64,000 nucleotides of DNA from Kuschelorhynchus macadamiae (GCA_030620095.1 JAUTXW010000878.1:310001-374000); one strand, 5' to 3'; shown: positions 37,741-50,616, counted from the first letter of the stretch. The notes: generated from the sequence alone by a model not told the origin. Translations and numbers: made by a program.

Positions 37741-37904
37741 TTCTTTTGGCTAAGGGCCTAGAGGTTTCACCTATTTCAAATTTTATAAATATCGGGTAAT
37801 GTATTGTTTTGAAAAGTTTTTCTTAGCTCCTACTTCTTTGTGCTCAATCTAGCAACATTGCATTTTTAGTTTTGTTTGGCATACAGATGCAACAGGCATG
37901 TTTA
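37741..37904 (+). other. Probable left part of a copia-type LTR, cut by Harbinger
   Basis: This borders the TTA target duplication at 37902-37904. The other side of the Harbinger insertion (41211-41296) runs into a copia-type primer-binding site, so this stretch may be the left part of the same LTR. No diagnostic motif was found in it. Confidence 0.35.
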
Positions 37905-38034
37905 AGGTGATATCAGACGGTTCACTCGAATGAATGAATCACTCAAGTGAATGTTCTTTTTCTAGTCATTTCAAGTTCACACGACAAATACAAAATGACA
38001 AACAAATGAACGTTATCCTCTCATTTTTTTGAAT

Positions 38035-40475
38035 ATGTCGTCGAACGAAGTTGTGCGCCTTGGAATTCGCCTAATTTGCGATCATTTGATTAATAATTTG
38101 GAAAAGAAGAAACGAAGAAAACGTCGACGTTGGTGGGTGCGACCATGGATTGAAAGAAGGAATGTGTTTGGAGCTTCAGATTCATTGTTAAAAGAGTTAG
38201 CGGATGAAGATCCTGATACCTATTATAATCATCTTCGAATGGATAAAAAAAAATTTGAACAACTTCTACAACTTGTCACTCCTTTCATAACAAAAGAAGA
38301 TACTTTAATGAGAAAGAGTATACCTGCACACATAAAACTTCAGATAATACTAAGATACCTTGCTACGGGCGATTCTTTTGGAAGTTTGGAATTTTTATAC
38401 AGAGTTCCTCGAAACACAATATCCTATTTTTGCCAAGAAGTATGTGAAGCTATTTGGACGGCGCTTGAGAACTTTATCAAGGTGAGTTATATACTTTACT
38501 AATTAAAAACTCATAATATTTTTTTATTAAATACATAACAATCTCAACATAAAGGTTGATTCTTATATCTTATTATAATATCATTTAAATAATGCTTTTA
38601 AGAGCTTTTGCGATGATATCATCTTCTTCCTGGCTCGATGTTTCGAAATCTATACCGTTGCTCTCTTCCGAAGAGGTGGGTCTATCCATTGGCTGTTGGT
38701 AGTTACATTGACTGTGTGATATATCCTCATATTGAGAGCATGCTTCATACTCTTGTGGGGAGATCATTGGTGGTGATACCATTTGCTGTTGGGTCTTATG
38801 ATAGTAGTTATGTTGATTTGACGATAAGGTATTCTCATATTGAGGTGACTGACTACAAGATTGTGGTGACTGAGAGCTTGATTCATACTCTTGTGGGGAG
38901 ATCATTGGTGGTGATACCATTTGCTGTTGGGTCTTATGATAGTAGTTATGTTGATTTGACGATAAGGTATTCTCATATTGAGGTGACTGACTACAAGATT
39001 GTGGTGACTGAGAGCTTGATTCATACTCTTGTGGGGAGATCATGGGTGCAGAAACCTTTTGCTGTCTGGCCTTGTAATACCGGTCTTGATGTGAATATGT
39101 ATTCTCATATTGTGGTGACTGGCTGACAAATTGTGGGGATTGAGACTGAGAGCGTGATTCAGAGTGACGTGACACTGAAGACATTTGTGATAGTCGTTCG
39201 TTGGTCATGACAGATTGAAGTTTTTCTTGACAACGTAATGCCCTATCTAAGGGCATATTCTTCAATTGTACTGCTAAGCTTTTGCAAAACAAATCAAACT
39301 CGTTCTCAGGTTGGTTTTCTTTGGTTCTAGTTTGTTCACTTATTGATTTTAATTCTGTGATAGCTTTATCAATCGACGTATTATTCCTTTTACGCTTGAT
39401 TGGCTTTTTGAACAAATTCGGAGTTTTCTGTACACTAGTTGTTTCATTTTCTTTCTGCCCAACTGCTTGAACAGCTTCAGAATTAATTTGTTCACTTGCG
39501 CTTGTACTTTCTTCTGAGAGCAGTTCTGTATTTTCCGTGGTTGCTGATGGAATCTCCTGAAATAATGAAAAATGTAATTTAGAGAGTTATATTTATAAGC
39601 TTGTGTCCGAAAATAAATAGTTTTCAAGAATCATCTGAAGCCAGATATTTAATTAACATGCTGTATAATTATATCTATTGTTATAGGTTCCTCAAAGTCA
39701 AAGTAAATGGAAGAAAATAATGGATGACTACTACAGGTTATGGAATTTTCCAAACTGTATCGGTGCAATGGATGGAAAATTGGTAAATATCAGATGCCCG
39801 GGCAACTCTGGATCTGACTATTTCGATTACAAGAAGAATTTCAGCATTCATCTATTTGCTGTTGTGGATGCGAATTACAATTTTATTTATATAGATATAG
39901 GAACAAATGGAAGGACCAACGATGCATCCGTCTTCAATAAATCCACATTGAATGAAGCCTTATCACTAAATTTACTTAACATTCCAAAGGAGGGCGTATT
40001 TGTGGCTGACGACGCATTTCCGTTGCAAACCAATATTTTAAAGCCATATAGTACTAGAGGAGAATTTGGAGATAAACAAAAGATATTTAATTACCGACTG
40101 TCGAGTTCTCGACGAGTGGTGGAGAATAGTTTTGGGATACTAGTATCAAAATTCCGAATATTTGAAAAGCCTATTCCGCTATCAGTGCTTAAAGTTGAAC
40201 AACTTGTAAAAACAACGTGTGCCCTCCACAATTGGCTTAGAAAAACCACAGCAAATTATGTACCACAACAGTCGCTAGAAATGGAGGATTGGGATAAAGG
40301 ATGCGTTATTCCAGGAGAATGGCGAGAAGTACCATCTTTGGCACTAAACGGTATACCTCCAACTGCAAGAAATCATAGTGAAAATGCTCGGCGCGTGCGA
40401 GATGCCTATGCAGTCAAGTTTGTCACCACGTGCATGGTGCCATGGCAATGGAACATGATAAAAAGAGTACGGTAA
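38035..40475 (+). CDS. PIF/Harbinger transposase (HARBI1-like), two exons
   Basis: Exon 1 is 38035-38481 (ATG at 38035; donor AAG/GTGAGT) and exon 2 is 39687-40475 (acceptor TTATAG), joining in frame to 411 residues, a normal length for the family. The N-terminal part is basic (KKKRRKRRRWW), followed by an HTH region (LRMDKKKFEQLL, LRYLATGDSFGSLEFLYRV). The DDE nuclease has GAMDGKLVNIRCP (Asp), GRTNDASVFN (Asp) and RRVVENSFGIL (Glu), with YFDYKKNFSIHLFAVVD between. No stop or frameshift is visible, so the gene could be functional. The product cuts and inserts the element together with the MADF partner. Its intron contains the last exon of that partner on the other strand. Confidence 0.93.
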
Positions 40476-40914
40476 CCTTATGTACATAATATGAATACGT
40501 TTTAACAATATACTTGGTTGTTCTATTTTAAATTGTTTTATTTATTATTATTTATGTTATTATACTTACGAGATTCGATATACTCTGCCTCGGAACGCAT
40601 ACACTACTTAGAAAATCCGCAGCCTTAAACCAGTATAGGGAAGGTGTATATACATCATCGGACGAACAGCCACTTTTAGTTGATTGCTTTATTCTAGTCA
40701 ATTCTAATGTGTAGCGAGTCCTTATTGTCTTTATTTCATGTTTGATGTCCTCTTCGGTTACCTCCAAGTTTAAATCAACAATTAGCGCTTTCATAGCATT
40801 TCCTCGTATTGTTCTGTCTTTGTACTCATCAAGCTTGTGGTTCCAAAGACAGGCATAATTTTTGAAACACTCCAAAAATCACAGCGTGTTCTGATCATTC
40901 CACTTGAATACCAT
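38585..40914 (-). pseudogene. MADF-BESS DNA-binding partner of Harbinger, one nonsense codon
   Basis: Exon 1 is 40914-40570 (ATG at 40914-40912; donor CTC/GTAAGT) and exon 2 is 39556-38585 (acceptor TTTCAG), in frame, about 437 codons. The MADF domain (Adf1-type Myb/SANT fold) has FLECFKNYACLWNHKLDEYKD and SLYWFKAADFL. The C-terminal half has a BESS-like segment (EFDLFCKSLAVQLKNMPLDRAL), then a Ser/Gln/Pro-rich region with a 138-bp (46-residue) tandem repeat. A TGA at 40881-40879 interrupts the MADF N-terminus after MVFKWNDQNTL, so the first helix is broken unless translation starts later. In this superfamily such proteins guide transposase to the ends and nucleus. Exon 2 lies in the transposase intron, and transposase exon 2 lies in this gene's intron. 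Confidence 0.85.
38700..39040 (-). repeat. 138-bp tandem repeat in MADF exon 2
   Basis: Two near-identical in-frame units encode SPQSCSQSPQYENTL, NQHNYYHKTQQQ and MISPQEYES, with decayed partial units on either side. The 138-bp period is visible from the repeated CATACTCTTGTGGGGAGATC boxes at about 38749, 38887 and 39025. Confidence 0.85.
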
Positions 40915-41210
40915 TTTTTTCGCAGACCACGTGTTTACAACTGTTCGAGACTTCACTACGCGCGAAAACTGAAGTTGACTGAAAAGCGAAAAATGAACGT
41001 TCATTTTTGTGTTCATACGTTTCATTTTTCATTCATTTGGAATGAAAATGATTGATGCGAATGAAAAAGTCCAGCATCCCTGGATTTGTTCACTAATGAA
41101 TTCATTTTTCACTTTTCATTCATTTTATATCTAGACGGTTCATTCGTAATGAAAGATGGCGAAAGAACGACAAAAATGAATAAAAAGTGAACCGTCTGAT
41201 ATCACCTTTA

Positions 41211-41935
41211 TCGTGTGTGTGAAAAATAAAACTCATTTTATCTACTTTCAAATAAGTGGCTTTATTTCTAATTCCCAATCAAAACAACCCAAAATGTTAT
41301 GGGCCCAGGTGGGAATTGAAAAGACAGTACAGTCGTGTGTCGGAGTACTAGTTTTTTTAGTGATTAAAGTCGGTTGGTCGGTACATTGTCGTGTACAGGA
41401 TAAGATGGCGGAAAATAGAGATGTTGTTGCGCGAAAATTTGAGGGTGAGAACTACATGCAATGGAAGTTCGGTTGTGATGCGTTCGCGCATATACCGGAC
41501 ATTAAATGCACAAAACTTGACCAAAAAAGTAGAAAGCTGATTTTTGTCGGGTACAATAACAACTCCACGAACTATAGACTTTTCGATCCTGTGACGAGAA
41601 AAATCACAATTTCTCGAAACGTAGTTTTTCACGAGAATTTGGAGAAATCGGGTAGCGGAGCTGGCAACGCCGCAGACAATCTGTCAGCGAGCAACCAATC
41701 CGCGACCATGCGTTTCGACGAAGACGATTGTTGTTTTGATAATGACAGCAACGAAGTAAATAATGAAATTCAGCCCGAAAATAATGAATATAATCCAGAC
41801 GATGAGCCACCAGAACCAGAGGTACCAGTACTGAGGCCTTCTAGAAGTATCAGAGTACCAGCGAAATACACGGACTATTATGGAACGCCGTTTTACTTTT
41901 TAGTCTGCTATATGCCCGGTATTAATTTAAATTGA
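41211..41935 (+). pseudogene. copia-type retrotransposon remnant with internal deletion
   Basis: LTR-like sequence ends just before TTATGGGCCCAG (41297-41308), which matches the primer-binding site known for copia (initiator Met tRNA half). The frame then opens with MAENRDVVARKFEGENYMQW (start of gag). It jumps directly into the integrase C-terminus: FAHIPDIKCTKLDQKSRKL, FVGYNNNSTNYRLFD, KITISRNVVFHEN. An acidic hinge and RPSRSIRVPAKYTDYYG follow before a stop at 41933. Most of gag, protease, the integrase core and RT/RNase H are deleted. The deletion keeps the frame, giving an open chimera of about 178 residues from 41404. LTR elements replicate by reverse transcription in particles; this copy cannot. 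Confidence 0.85.
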
Positions 41936-43126
41936 ATGGGACTTCATTATGGCAATTTATTTTATAATATTATAATAAAAATGTAACTGCATCCTTAGAA
42001 CATCCAGACCTAAGGTATGGAACGCCATTTTACTTTTTAGTCATACGCGTCTTTGATACCAAATTTAATTGCAAAACACATAAATGATGCTACCTGCATA
42101 CAATTTTAATTTTTCCGATATCGAATTTTTGCGGATTTTGCGGAAACCGAATGACATTCTTACGATAAGCAATTTCTTTGCAGACCATTTCAATTGATAC
42201 CACAAAAAAGTAGTTGTTTATCCTTTTTTAACACGTATACAGCCTACTTAAAATTTCTATATACATGCGTCTTTCCTTAGTTATTGCATATCATCAAATC
42301 GAAGTTAATAAAAATTGGTATGAAATAAATGCCATATACAAAAATCTGTTTAAATATTTAATATATTGACTCCTATTAAAATGTAATTCCTTCAAACTGG
42401 ATCGCATTAAATTAATATTAATACCGAAAACATTAGAATGCAATAACGACTTTGTGGAGATTAATTTATTTCAACCGTATGAAGGCAAATCTGATTTAAG
42501 AAGTCATGTAATAAAAAAAATTAATTTATTTTTATCGCATATCAAAAAAAATTAAAGCATCTTTTACGATATCATTTTTTTTTAATATCAATTCCATTAA
42601 CACCCTAAAAATGTAAATAGAATAATGCTCATTATTTTGATTTTGATAGCCGTTTATCTGTAATTTATACTACATCAAACGGATATAACACTGACCCTTT
42701 ACCATGGAAATTAAAATACTTGAAATATACATTTGAATAAATAAATAAGTTAATACGAGATTTAAATGTATAAGAGTTGTGGAATTTAAATGATTAGCGG
42801 GTATAAGGTAACTGGTTTTATTTAATATGCATTGTTTTGATTTCGAATTTTTATTAATGTCGATTCTTGTGAATATCAATTTTCATTGAATGCAGCCACC
42901 TTGTTTCAATTTTAATTATCGGACGTAGGTAATCTACAAAGCCGATTTTTTTTAATATTTTTAGTTCTTACATTCTGGTACTCACGCACATATTATGGAT
43001 GTAAGCCAGGGCAAAATATGTGATAGTTTTATAGGTCATAAAAACCGATTGATGGTTGTCTTGTACTAGATTTACGTGTACCCTTCTTGTCATGTAGAGA
43101 TGCTAGAGAATCTTTCGATACGAAGG
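41936..43126. other. Non-coding stretch between copia remnant and P2
   Basis: A second copy of TGGAACGCC.TTTTACTTTTTAGTC lies at 42017-42041, repeating 41879-41903. The segment 41870-42010 is matched in reverse complement by the loop of P2 (45180-45330). The rest is A+T-rich, with several ATCAATTTTCATTGA-like words near 42600-42890 and no gene. Confidence 0.55.
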
Positions 43127-43339
43127 AGGTGCTACAGATAAAACGTTTAAACACGCATTTCAGATTTCAGAATATAAATATAGCTTTTTGGATAAAAAAT
43201 CAGATTCAGCTTTCGCTGGAAGAACATTCATTCCTTTATTTTACACCTGTCAATAAAATAAAGGTTGTGTTGTTTGATTAAAATTGTTATATCATTGTAT
43301 AAACGGGGACTTATATGGTTAGGTAGGGACAATAATGGT

Positions 43340-44005
<666 letters not shown>

Positions 44006-46365
44006 ATAAATTAAAAAATAAATCAGAATTCAATGGCCGATTAAAATTAAAAACCTTTGATCAACAACAGAATCAGACATTATTACTAACCGAGAAAATA
44101 AGTGGTACTTCACAGATTGTTTTGTAATCTGTGACAATAGCTTGTACAAATTTATTTAAAACTAAAATTTCAAAGTGTTGAAAGTAGTTTGCCGAACCGT
44201 AGGTAGCTAAAACCATTTTGTTCTATTATTATAGTAAATATATCCTAAATTACCATTTTTTAAATTTATCTTAACAGCTTGACGGTAAGCAACAATCCAC
44301 ATTTTTGAAAATGTATTATTTTGGAAATTTGTTTTTTGATTATAATTTCAATCTCGATTTCTACTGCCTGCAACTGCACAGGTAGGACGTAATAAACAGT
44401 ATTGAAAATAAAATCTATAGATTCAAAATAATTAGTTTAATAATTTTAAAAACATTTTATTGAAGCGTAAATTCTACAAACGTTTTTAAACGACAATGCA
44501 TTACGGCCTATTTGACTTCCAGACGCTGTACATCGATGTGACGTACTTGCGCGTGAAAGAGAGTTTAAATTCGGCCCGTATCATCGTCTTTTATGAGCAA
44601 GGTTATTAGAATGCAATCCAATGTTAGCGCAATACGCAAACTAACAAAGTCGGCTCATACTTCAGAATACCAGACCAGGACCAGAGGAGAATTTTACAAA
44701 CCTTTTTAAGCGCGAAGACTTCTCTTTCGTATGACGACACATTCGCAAATTAATTTGAGTTATCGAACACACTCACGCGAACACATTATGTTTCTTTTGG
44801 GAGGCTATAGATGGCGAAACTTCCGATAATAAAAATGCATTCGAGGGGCTTGTATTCAATCGAAATTGATATCAATGGAAATTGGTTTCAATGAAAATAC
44901 GTAATCATAGAAATTGCTATAAATGAAAATACCATTCATAAAAATTGATAATCGTTTATATTGTTTCCCACAGAATACTACAAAGGTATTCGTTAAATAT
45001 TGGATAAATATTGGTATCAACAAATTTGTAAGTAATAAAATTATATTATAATAAAAAAAATGCATTTTAATTATAATAATATAATGAAAATTGAATTAAT
45101 TTTGTAAAGACCCATCCAAATATCCTGACATACATTTTAATAGCTAAATCAAATTGATTGTTAAAAATCTATATGAAGGCTTTAGCTCTGGATGTTCTAA
45201 GGATTCACTTAAAATTACATTTTTATTATAATATTATAAAATAAATTGCCATAATGAAGTCCCATTCAATTTAAATTAATACCGGGTATATAGCAGACTA
45301 AAAAGTAAAACGGCGTTCCATACTAAGGTCTTCATATAGATTTTTAACAATCGATTAATTTGATTTAGCTATTAAAATGTATGTCAGGATATTTGGATGG
45401 GTCTTTACAAAATTAATTCAATTTTCATTATATTATTATAATTAAAATGCATTTTTTTTATTATAATATAATTTTATTACTTACAAATTTGTTGATATCA
45501 ATATTTATCCAATATTTAACGAATACCTTTAGTAGTATTCTGTGGGAAACAATAAACCGATTATCAATTTTTATGAATGGTATTTTCATTTACAGCAATT
45601 TCTATGATTATCTATTTTCATTGAAACCAATTTTCATTGATATCAATTTCGATTGAATACAAGCCCCTCGAATGCATTTTTATTATCGGAAGTTTCTAGT
45701 TATCTATAGCCCTCCCAAAAGAAACATAATGTGTTCGCGTGAGTGTGTTCGATAACTCAAATTAATTTGCGAATGTGTCGTCATACGAAAGAGAAGTCTT
45801 CGCGCTTAAAAAGGTTTGTAAAATTCTCCTCTGGTCCTGGTCTGGTATTCTGAAGTATGAGCCGACTTTGTTAGTTTGCGTATTGCGCTAACATTGGATT
45901 GCATTCTAATAATCTTGCTTGCTGAATTTTTAATATCATTTGTGCAATAAAAGACGATGATACTGGCCGAATTTAAACTCTCTTTCACGCGCAAGTACGT
46001 CACATCGATGTACAGCGTCTGGGAGTCAAATAAGCCGTAATGCATTGTCGTTTAAAAACGTTTGTAGAATTTACGCTTCAATAAAATGTTTTTAAAATTA
46101 TTAAACTAATTATTTTGAGTCTATAGATTTTATTTTCAATACTGTTTATTACGCCCTACCTGTGCAGTTGCAGGCCGTAGAAATCGAGATTGAAATTATA
46201 ATCAAAAAACAAAAGTGACAGATATAAGATATTTCAAATTTCCAAAATAATACATTTTCAAAAATGTGGATTGTTGCTTACTGTCAAGCTGTTAAGATAA
46301 GTTTAAAAAATGGTAATTTGGGATATATTTACTATAATAATAGAACAATATGGTTTTAGCTACCT

Positions 46366-46987
46366 GTATAGGGCACTTTTGAACCTGGTTTGTATTTTTT
46401 AACTGCAAGTAAAAACTAAAAATGTCAATAGACGGCACTAGTGCAGCAACTCAAGTAACAAATGTTATAAAATGTGAATGGAAGTTTCCCCTGCAATTAT
46501 TTTACTTGCAGCATTCTTAACTTTTATTTTAAATTAATTAATTATTTTAATAAAAATAAATTTCACGAATCCTCACTATGAGCACTTTAGATAATCTGAT
46601 ATTTGTAAACTTCAGTTTTATTTTCTTGCTGAATGGGCTCATCTGGGTGAGGCGAAGTTTTGCGATGACAAAAAACGGTCAATGGGTTTTATGTATTTGG
46701 TGGCCTTTCGGCCGCAACTCAAATTTTACATGATGACAAAAAAAAGAAAAAATCCTCAGTTTTGTATTTCGCTCGCTGATATCTCCCGGAGCCCCCAACA
46801 CATTTGAGCCTTACGCTTTGTGACCTTTGCATTTCAATCATTAATTCCCCACAAAAACATGACGCGCAAGCTCTGTGCTAGGGCCACTGCCGACACGACG
46901 GCGGGGGCGTGAGTCAGTGGCGGGCCGTGAGTATATGAAGTGGGAGGGCGAAGGTAAAAAATAGTATTCGCATGGCGTGCGACGCCG
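46366..46987. other. 620-bp block only in the right P2 arm
   Basis: The left arm reads straight through at the matching point (44200-44215, between CCG and TAGGTAGC). The block is GC-richer than its surroundings toward its right end (46850-46985, with GACACGACGGCGGGGGCGTG) and contains no recognised frame. No terminal repeats or clear target duplication could be seen. It could be an insertion here or a loss from the left arm. Confidence 0.65.
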
Positions 46988-47184
46988 ACGGTTCGGCAAA
47001 CTACTTTCAACATTTCGAGATTTTAGTTTTAAATAAATTTGTACAAGCTATATTGTCACAGATTACAAAACAATCTGTGAAGTAACACTTATTTTCTCTC
47101 TTAGTCATAGTGTCTGATTCTGTTGTTGATCAAAGGTTTATAATTTGAATTGGTCATTGAATTCGGATTTATCTTTTAATTTAT

Positions 47185-47186
<2 letters not shown>

Positions 47187-47244
<58 letters not shown>

Positions 47245-47310
47245 CGTATATATATGTATATATATATATATATATATAAATATATATATGTACATATATA
47301 TATATATATT
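47187..47310. repeat. Interrupted (TA)n tract, mirror of 43344-44002
   Basis: TA dinucleotides with AAATACG, TATGTA and ATGTACA interruptions. It lies at the mirror position in P2. Confidence 0.95.
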
Positions 47311-47443
47311 GTCGGTGTAAAATAAAGCAATGAATGTTCTTCCAGCAAAAGCTGAATCTGATTTTTTATCCAAAAAGCTATTTTTATGTTCTGAAATCTG
47401 AAATGCGTGTTTAAACGTTCTATCTGTAGCACCTCCACTTTGG

Positions 47444-48743
47444 GTTTCTACCTATTTTGTTTTACTGTAACAGTGTTGCCGTATATCTTCTTTTAGTTCC
47501 GAATTTTTGCTATTAACTTTTGTTTTTTAAATGGGACGGCCTACATTTGTTTGTTATTTTGATTTACTATGATATTGTAACTTCAATTATTTTGATTTAC
47601 TGTGATATTGTAACTTCAACCATGACGTGTCAAAACAGAACCTTCATATATCAGCGTGACTAGAAAATGCTTAGGCTTAAATGCATATTATGTCTTTATT
47701 TGCCGATTTTTTAAAATACTGCGTATTGTTGTGGGATATCATTATATATTACTCGCAAAGGCTAACCAGAAGAGTGACATTAAAAAAAAAGATGTTTTAA
47801 AAAAAATCGTTTAACTAATATTTAAATGGACATAAAAGATGTTTAGTGAATAGACAGATAATTTTATTTTTCTCAGGCTTCTTGGAGGTAAGTTAATAGT
47901 TTTTGCCAAATCCCAGCACTCTAGATTGAGAAATAAAAATTAATTAAAAAATAGCATTCATTGTGAGAATTACATATGGTTGTACTTGGAATTCTCAACC
48001 ATTGAGGTAGTATACCGGAATGGTCCCAACGAATCAAAACACACAAACATATACAGGGTGTTACAAATTCGAGGTACAAGCACTGAGATCTTGGAAACCG
48101 TAAGAGATACAATGTCGGTTAAAATAGGGCAAAGTTGCGCAATTTAACATCGAATAATAAGTAGTTGACAAAGTTAGACAATTCTGACTACCTCCGAGGA
48201 TATAGGTATGTAAAATACCGAAAAATCAGCTATATACATTTTATTTTTTTCGGGCTGCATTTGAAGAGATATCACAAAATAAATTTTATATCTTTATAGC
48301 TACTTTTCATTAACAAGATGGTACACATAGATTTGAAATCCGACGTTTCTTCTTCGCGGTCAGATCAACTTTTTTTAAATAGACCGATCAATTTTTTTAA
48401 ATAGACCTGCATTTTTTATTTTGTTTTTTAAAAGCCCTTGATTTCTAAAAACCAATTATGTAATGCACTCATTCATTTAGGGTACTTAAAATTTTCCTTT
48501 GTGAATTTGGCGAGATTCTGGTTTTCTGTGCCTCTCTAACACATTGTATTTTATGGAAAAATCTTAAATCTACTGTTCAAACATTAAGTATGATACATCG
48601 TTAGTTTTGGCAGGTCGAACGTTTCTTAATAATTAAATAAAAAATACAGTTCCGTATTTAAAAACATTAAGTTGATTTTCAATCTGAGTGTACATACTGT
48701 TTTCGTAGATAAGTATTGGTTACAATTCACAGTGTATCAAATT
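47444..48743. other. Unassigned 1.3-kb stretch with short repeats
   Basis: A 35-bp direct repeat (TTATTTTGATTTACT, then TGATATTGTAACTTCAA) occurs twice at about 47550-47620. ACAGGGTGTTACAAATTCGA at 48053-48072 resembles the termini of dispersed arthropod elements, but no partner end was found. No gene. Confidence 0.45.
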
Positions 48744-49110
48744 TTAATAAATTGTCTCTAAAAGTTTAAAAAGTGCAGCACTAGATATTACCTTAAGTTC
48801 GTTTTGTCTCGTCTGTGTTTCAGTTAATCGCACTGATCTGGATATTAGGGCATTTGCCACAGCTCGAATTTGTGCTGAATGATGATGTGACTTTGCATTT
48901 AAATATCTGTCTGTATGTGTTGGTTTTCTGTACACGGTGTATTCAAAATGTCCGTTATGCAGTTTCGTGACCAGAACATCTAAAAATGGTAGTTTGTTGT
49001 TTTCTTCTTACTCTAGAGTAAATTGTATTCTGGGGTGGATTGAATTTACGTGAGTCAGAAATTTTTCGAGCTCTGCATGACCATGTTGCCATATAATATA
49101 AGTTAGAGGA
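48744..49110 (-). pseudogene. Penelope-like RT C-terminal fragment
   Basis: Minus-strand frames give HGHAELEKFLTHVNSIHPRI, QFTLE, a stop, NNKLPFLDVLVTK, HFEYTVYRKPTHTDRYLNAK and HHHSAQIRAVANALISRS. This is the highly characteristic end of the PLE reverse transcriptase domain (FLDV, YRKPTHTDRYL). It is truncated at both ends; the GIY-YIG endonuclease expected next is not found here. Confidence 0.88.
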
Positions 49111-49204
49111 AAACTGTTCTTTTAAGAACGACAGTAGTGAACGGATGTACACCCTGAATGAAAACACATTGTATTTTTCCATCCGTGAAGGACTAAGAAT
49201 CAAC

Positions 49205-49693
<489 letters not shown>

Positions 49694-49779
49694 GCTTAGA
49701 AGCAAACTTACAAAAATAAAACCGTAACAATAAACAAGAAAATACAAAAAATGGTATTTATATATGTTATCAAACTTGT

Positions 49780-50420
49780 CAGCATGCACTAGGTAACAAT
49801 CATAAAATTAATTAGAATGCTTCTAGTATTTTGGCAAAAGAACCATGTTCCAAAAAACATAAAATAAAAGAAAGTGCCTTAATATTGTTAAATAAAGATA
49901 AGTGTGTAACGTCTTGTTCCGTTAATTTTGATAACACATGGTTAAACTTAAATTTTAAATTACTGTTAAATACTGAAGTAAAAATAGAACACCTCAAAAT
50001 ACAATAAACTAAAATGAACATATTCTACGTACACATATTTTCTTACACAACACATTTAAATTGACATCACAGTACACGGAAATGTTTATATAAATATTAA
50101 ATAAGTCGGTGGTCTGTGATTGACATTCTGTCACAGATTAGCCATTCTGGTTATATTTCTGATACAAAACATAAGAAATATTCTGCTTTTAGTTTTTTAT
50201 TTTTAGTTTTGCTGAAGACGGATGTAGACTTTCCCCCGAAACGTCCAGAAAACAGATATTTTTCAGCGTCGTTCCTCGGGTACCATCATAGTGGGCCCAG
50301 AACTAAAGACTGCATATTAAACTTATCAGGTAATTATTTTGATTTAGTATTGTAATTGAGGCGAAAAACCAAAAAAAAAGTAGTTTTTCGTTTTAAATCT
50401 TGAATGTGTGAAATTGTGAA
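49780..50420 (+). mobile_element. Penelope-like terminal fragment with hammerhead-like core
   Basis: Plus-strand partner of 37195-37740 (minus). At 50212-50245 it carries CTGAAGA, a GGATGTAGACTTTCCCCC stem-loop-like stretch and GAAACGTC. Flanking GTTTTG / CAGAAAAC could form a short outer stem. On the minus strand a frame near 49812-50021 ends FLEHGSFAKILEAF and is mirrored at about 37610; its identity is unknown. Confidence 0.75.
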
Positions 50421-50585
50421 GGACGAGATATATGTGCGAAAGGATTATAAACTAATTTTCTTTGGATGTCGTCTCGTTATTTACTAGCATTCCTATCGAA
50501 GTTGTTGTTAACATAGCTAAGAATATTTTTTAGAATTGTTAACATTTGTATTGGAAAACAACAATTTTCAGTATGGTAATGAATT

Positions 50586-50616
50586 TTACAAACATATGTA
50601 TGTATGTATGTATATG

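Larger units (their letters stand above)
37905..41207 (+). mobile_element. PIF/Harbinger DNA transposon, complete ends, about 3.3 kb
   Basis: The terminal inverted repeats begin AGGTGATATCAGACGGTTCA at both ends. They are flanked by TTA on both sides (37902-37904 and 41208-41210), the 3-bp TWA-type target duplication of this superfamily. It carries the two genes expected of PIF/Harbinger: a DDE transposase (plus) and a MADF-type DNA-binding protein (minus). Subterminal regions contain many ATGAATG / CATTCATTC boxes (37925-38010 and 40995-41140), probable binding sites. It sits inside a copia remnant. Confidence 0.95.

Noticed and set aside
38638..39126. A 162-codon plus-strand frame with repeats
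   Set aside because: It is the antisense shadow of the MADF exon 2 tandem repeat.
44856..45656. Mirror-image 69-codon frames in the two P2 arms
   Set aside because: Both are A+T-rich, differ by frame-disturbing changes and follow from the inverted DNA repeat; no family resemblance.
48053..48072. ACAGGGTGTTACAAATTCGA as a transposon terminus
   Set aside because: No inverted partner or target duplication could be found within reach.
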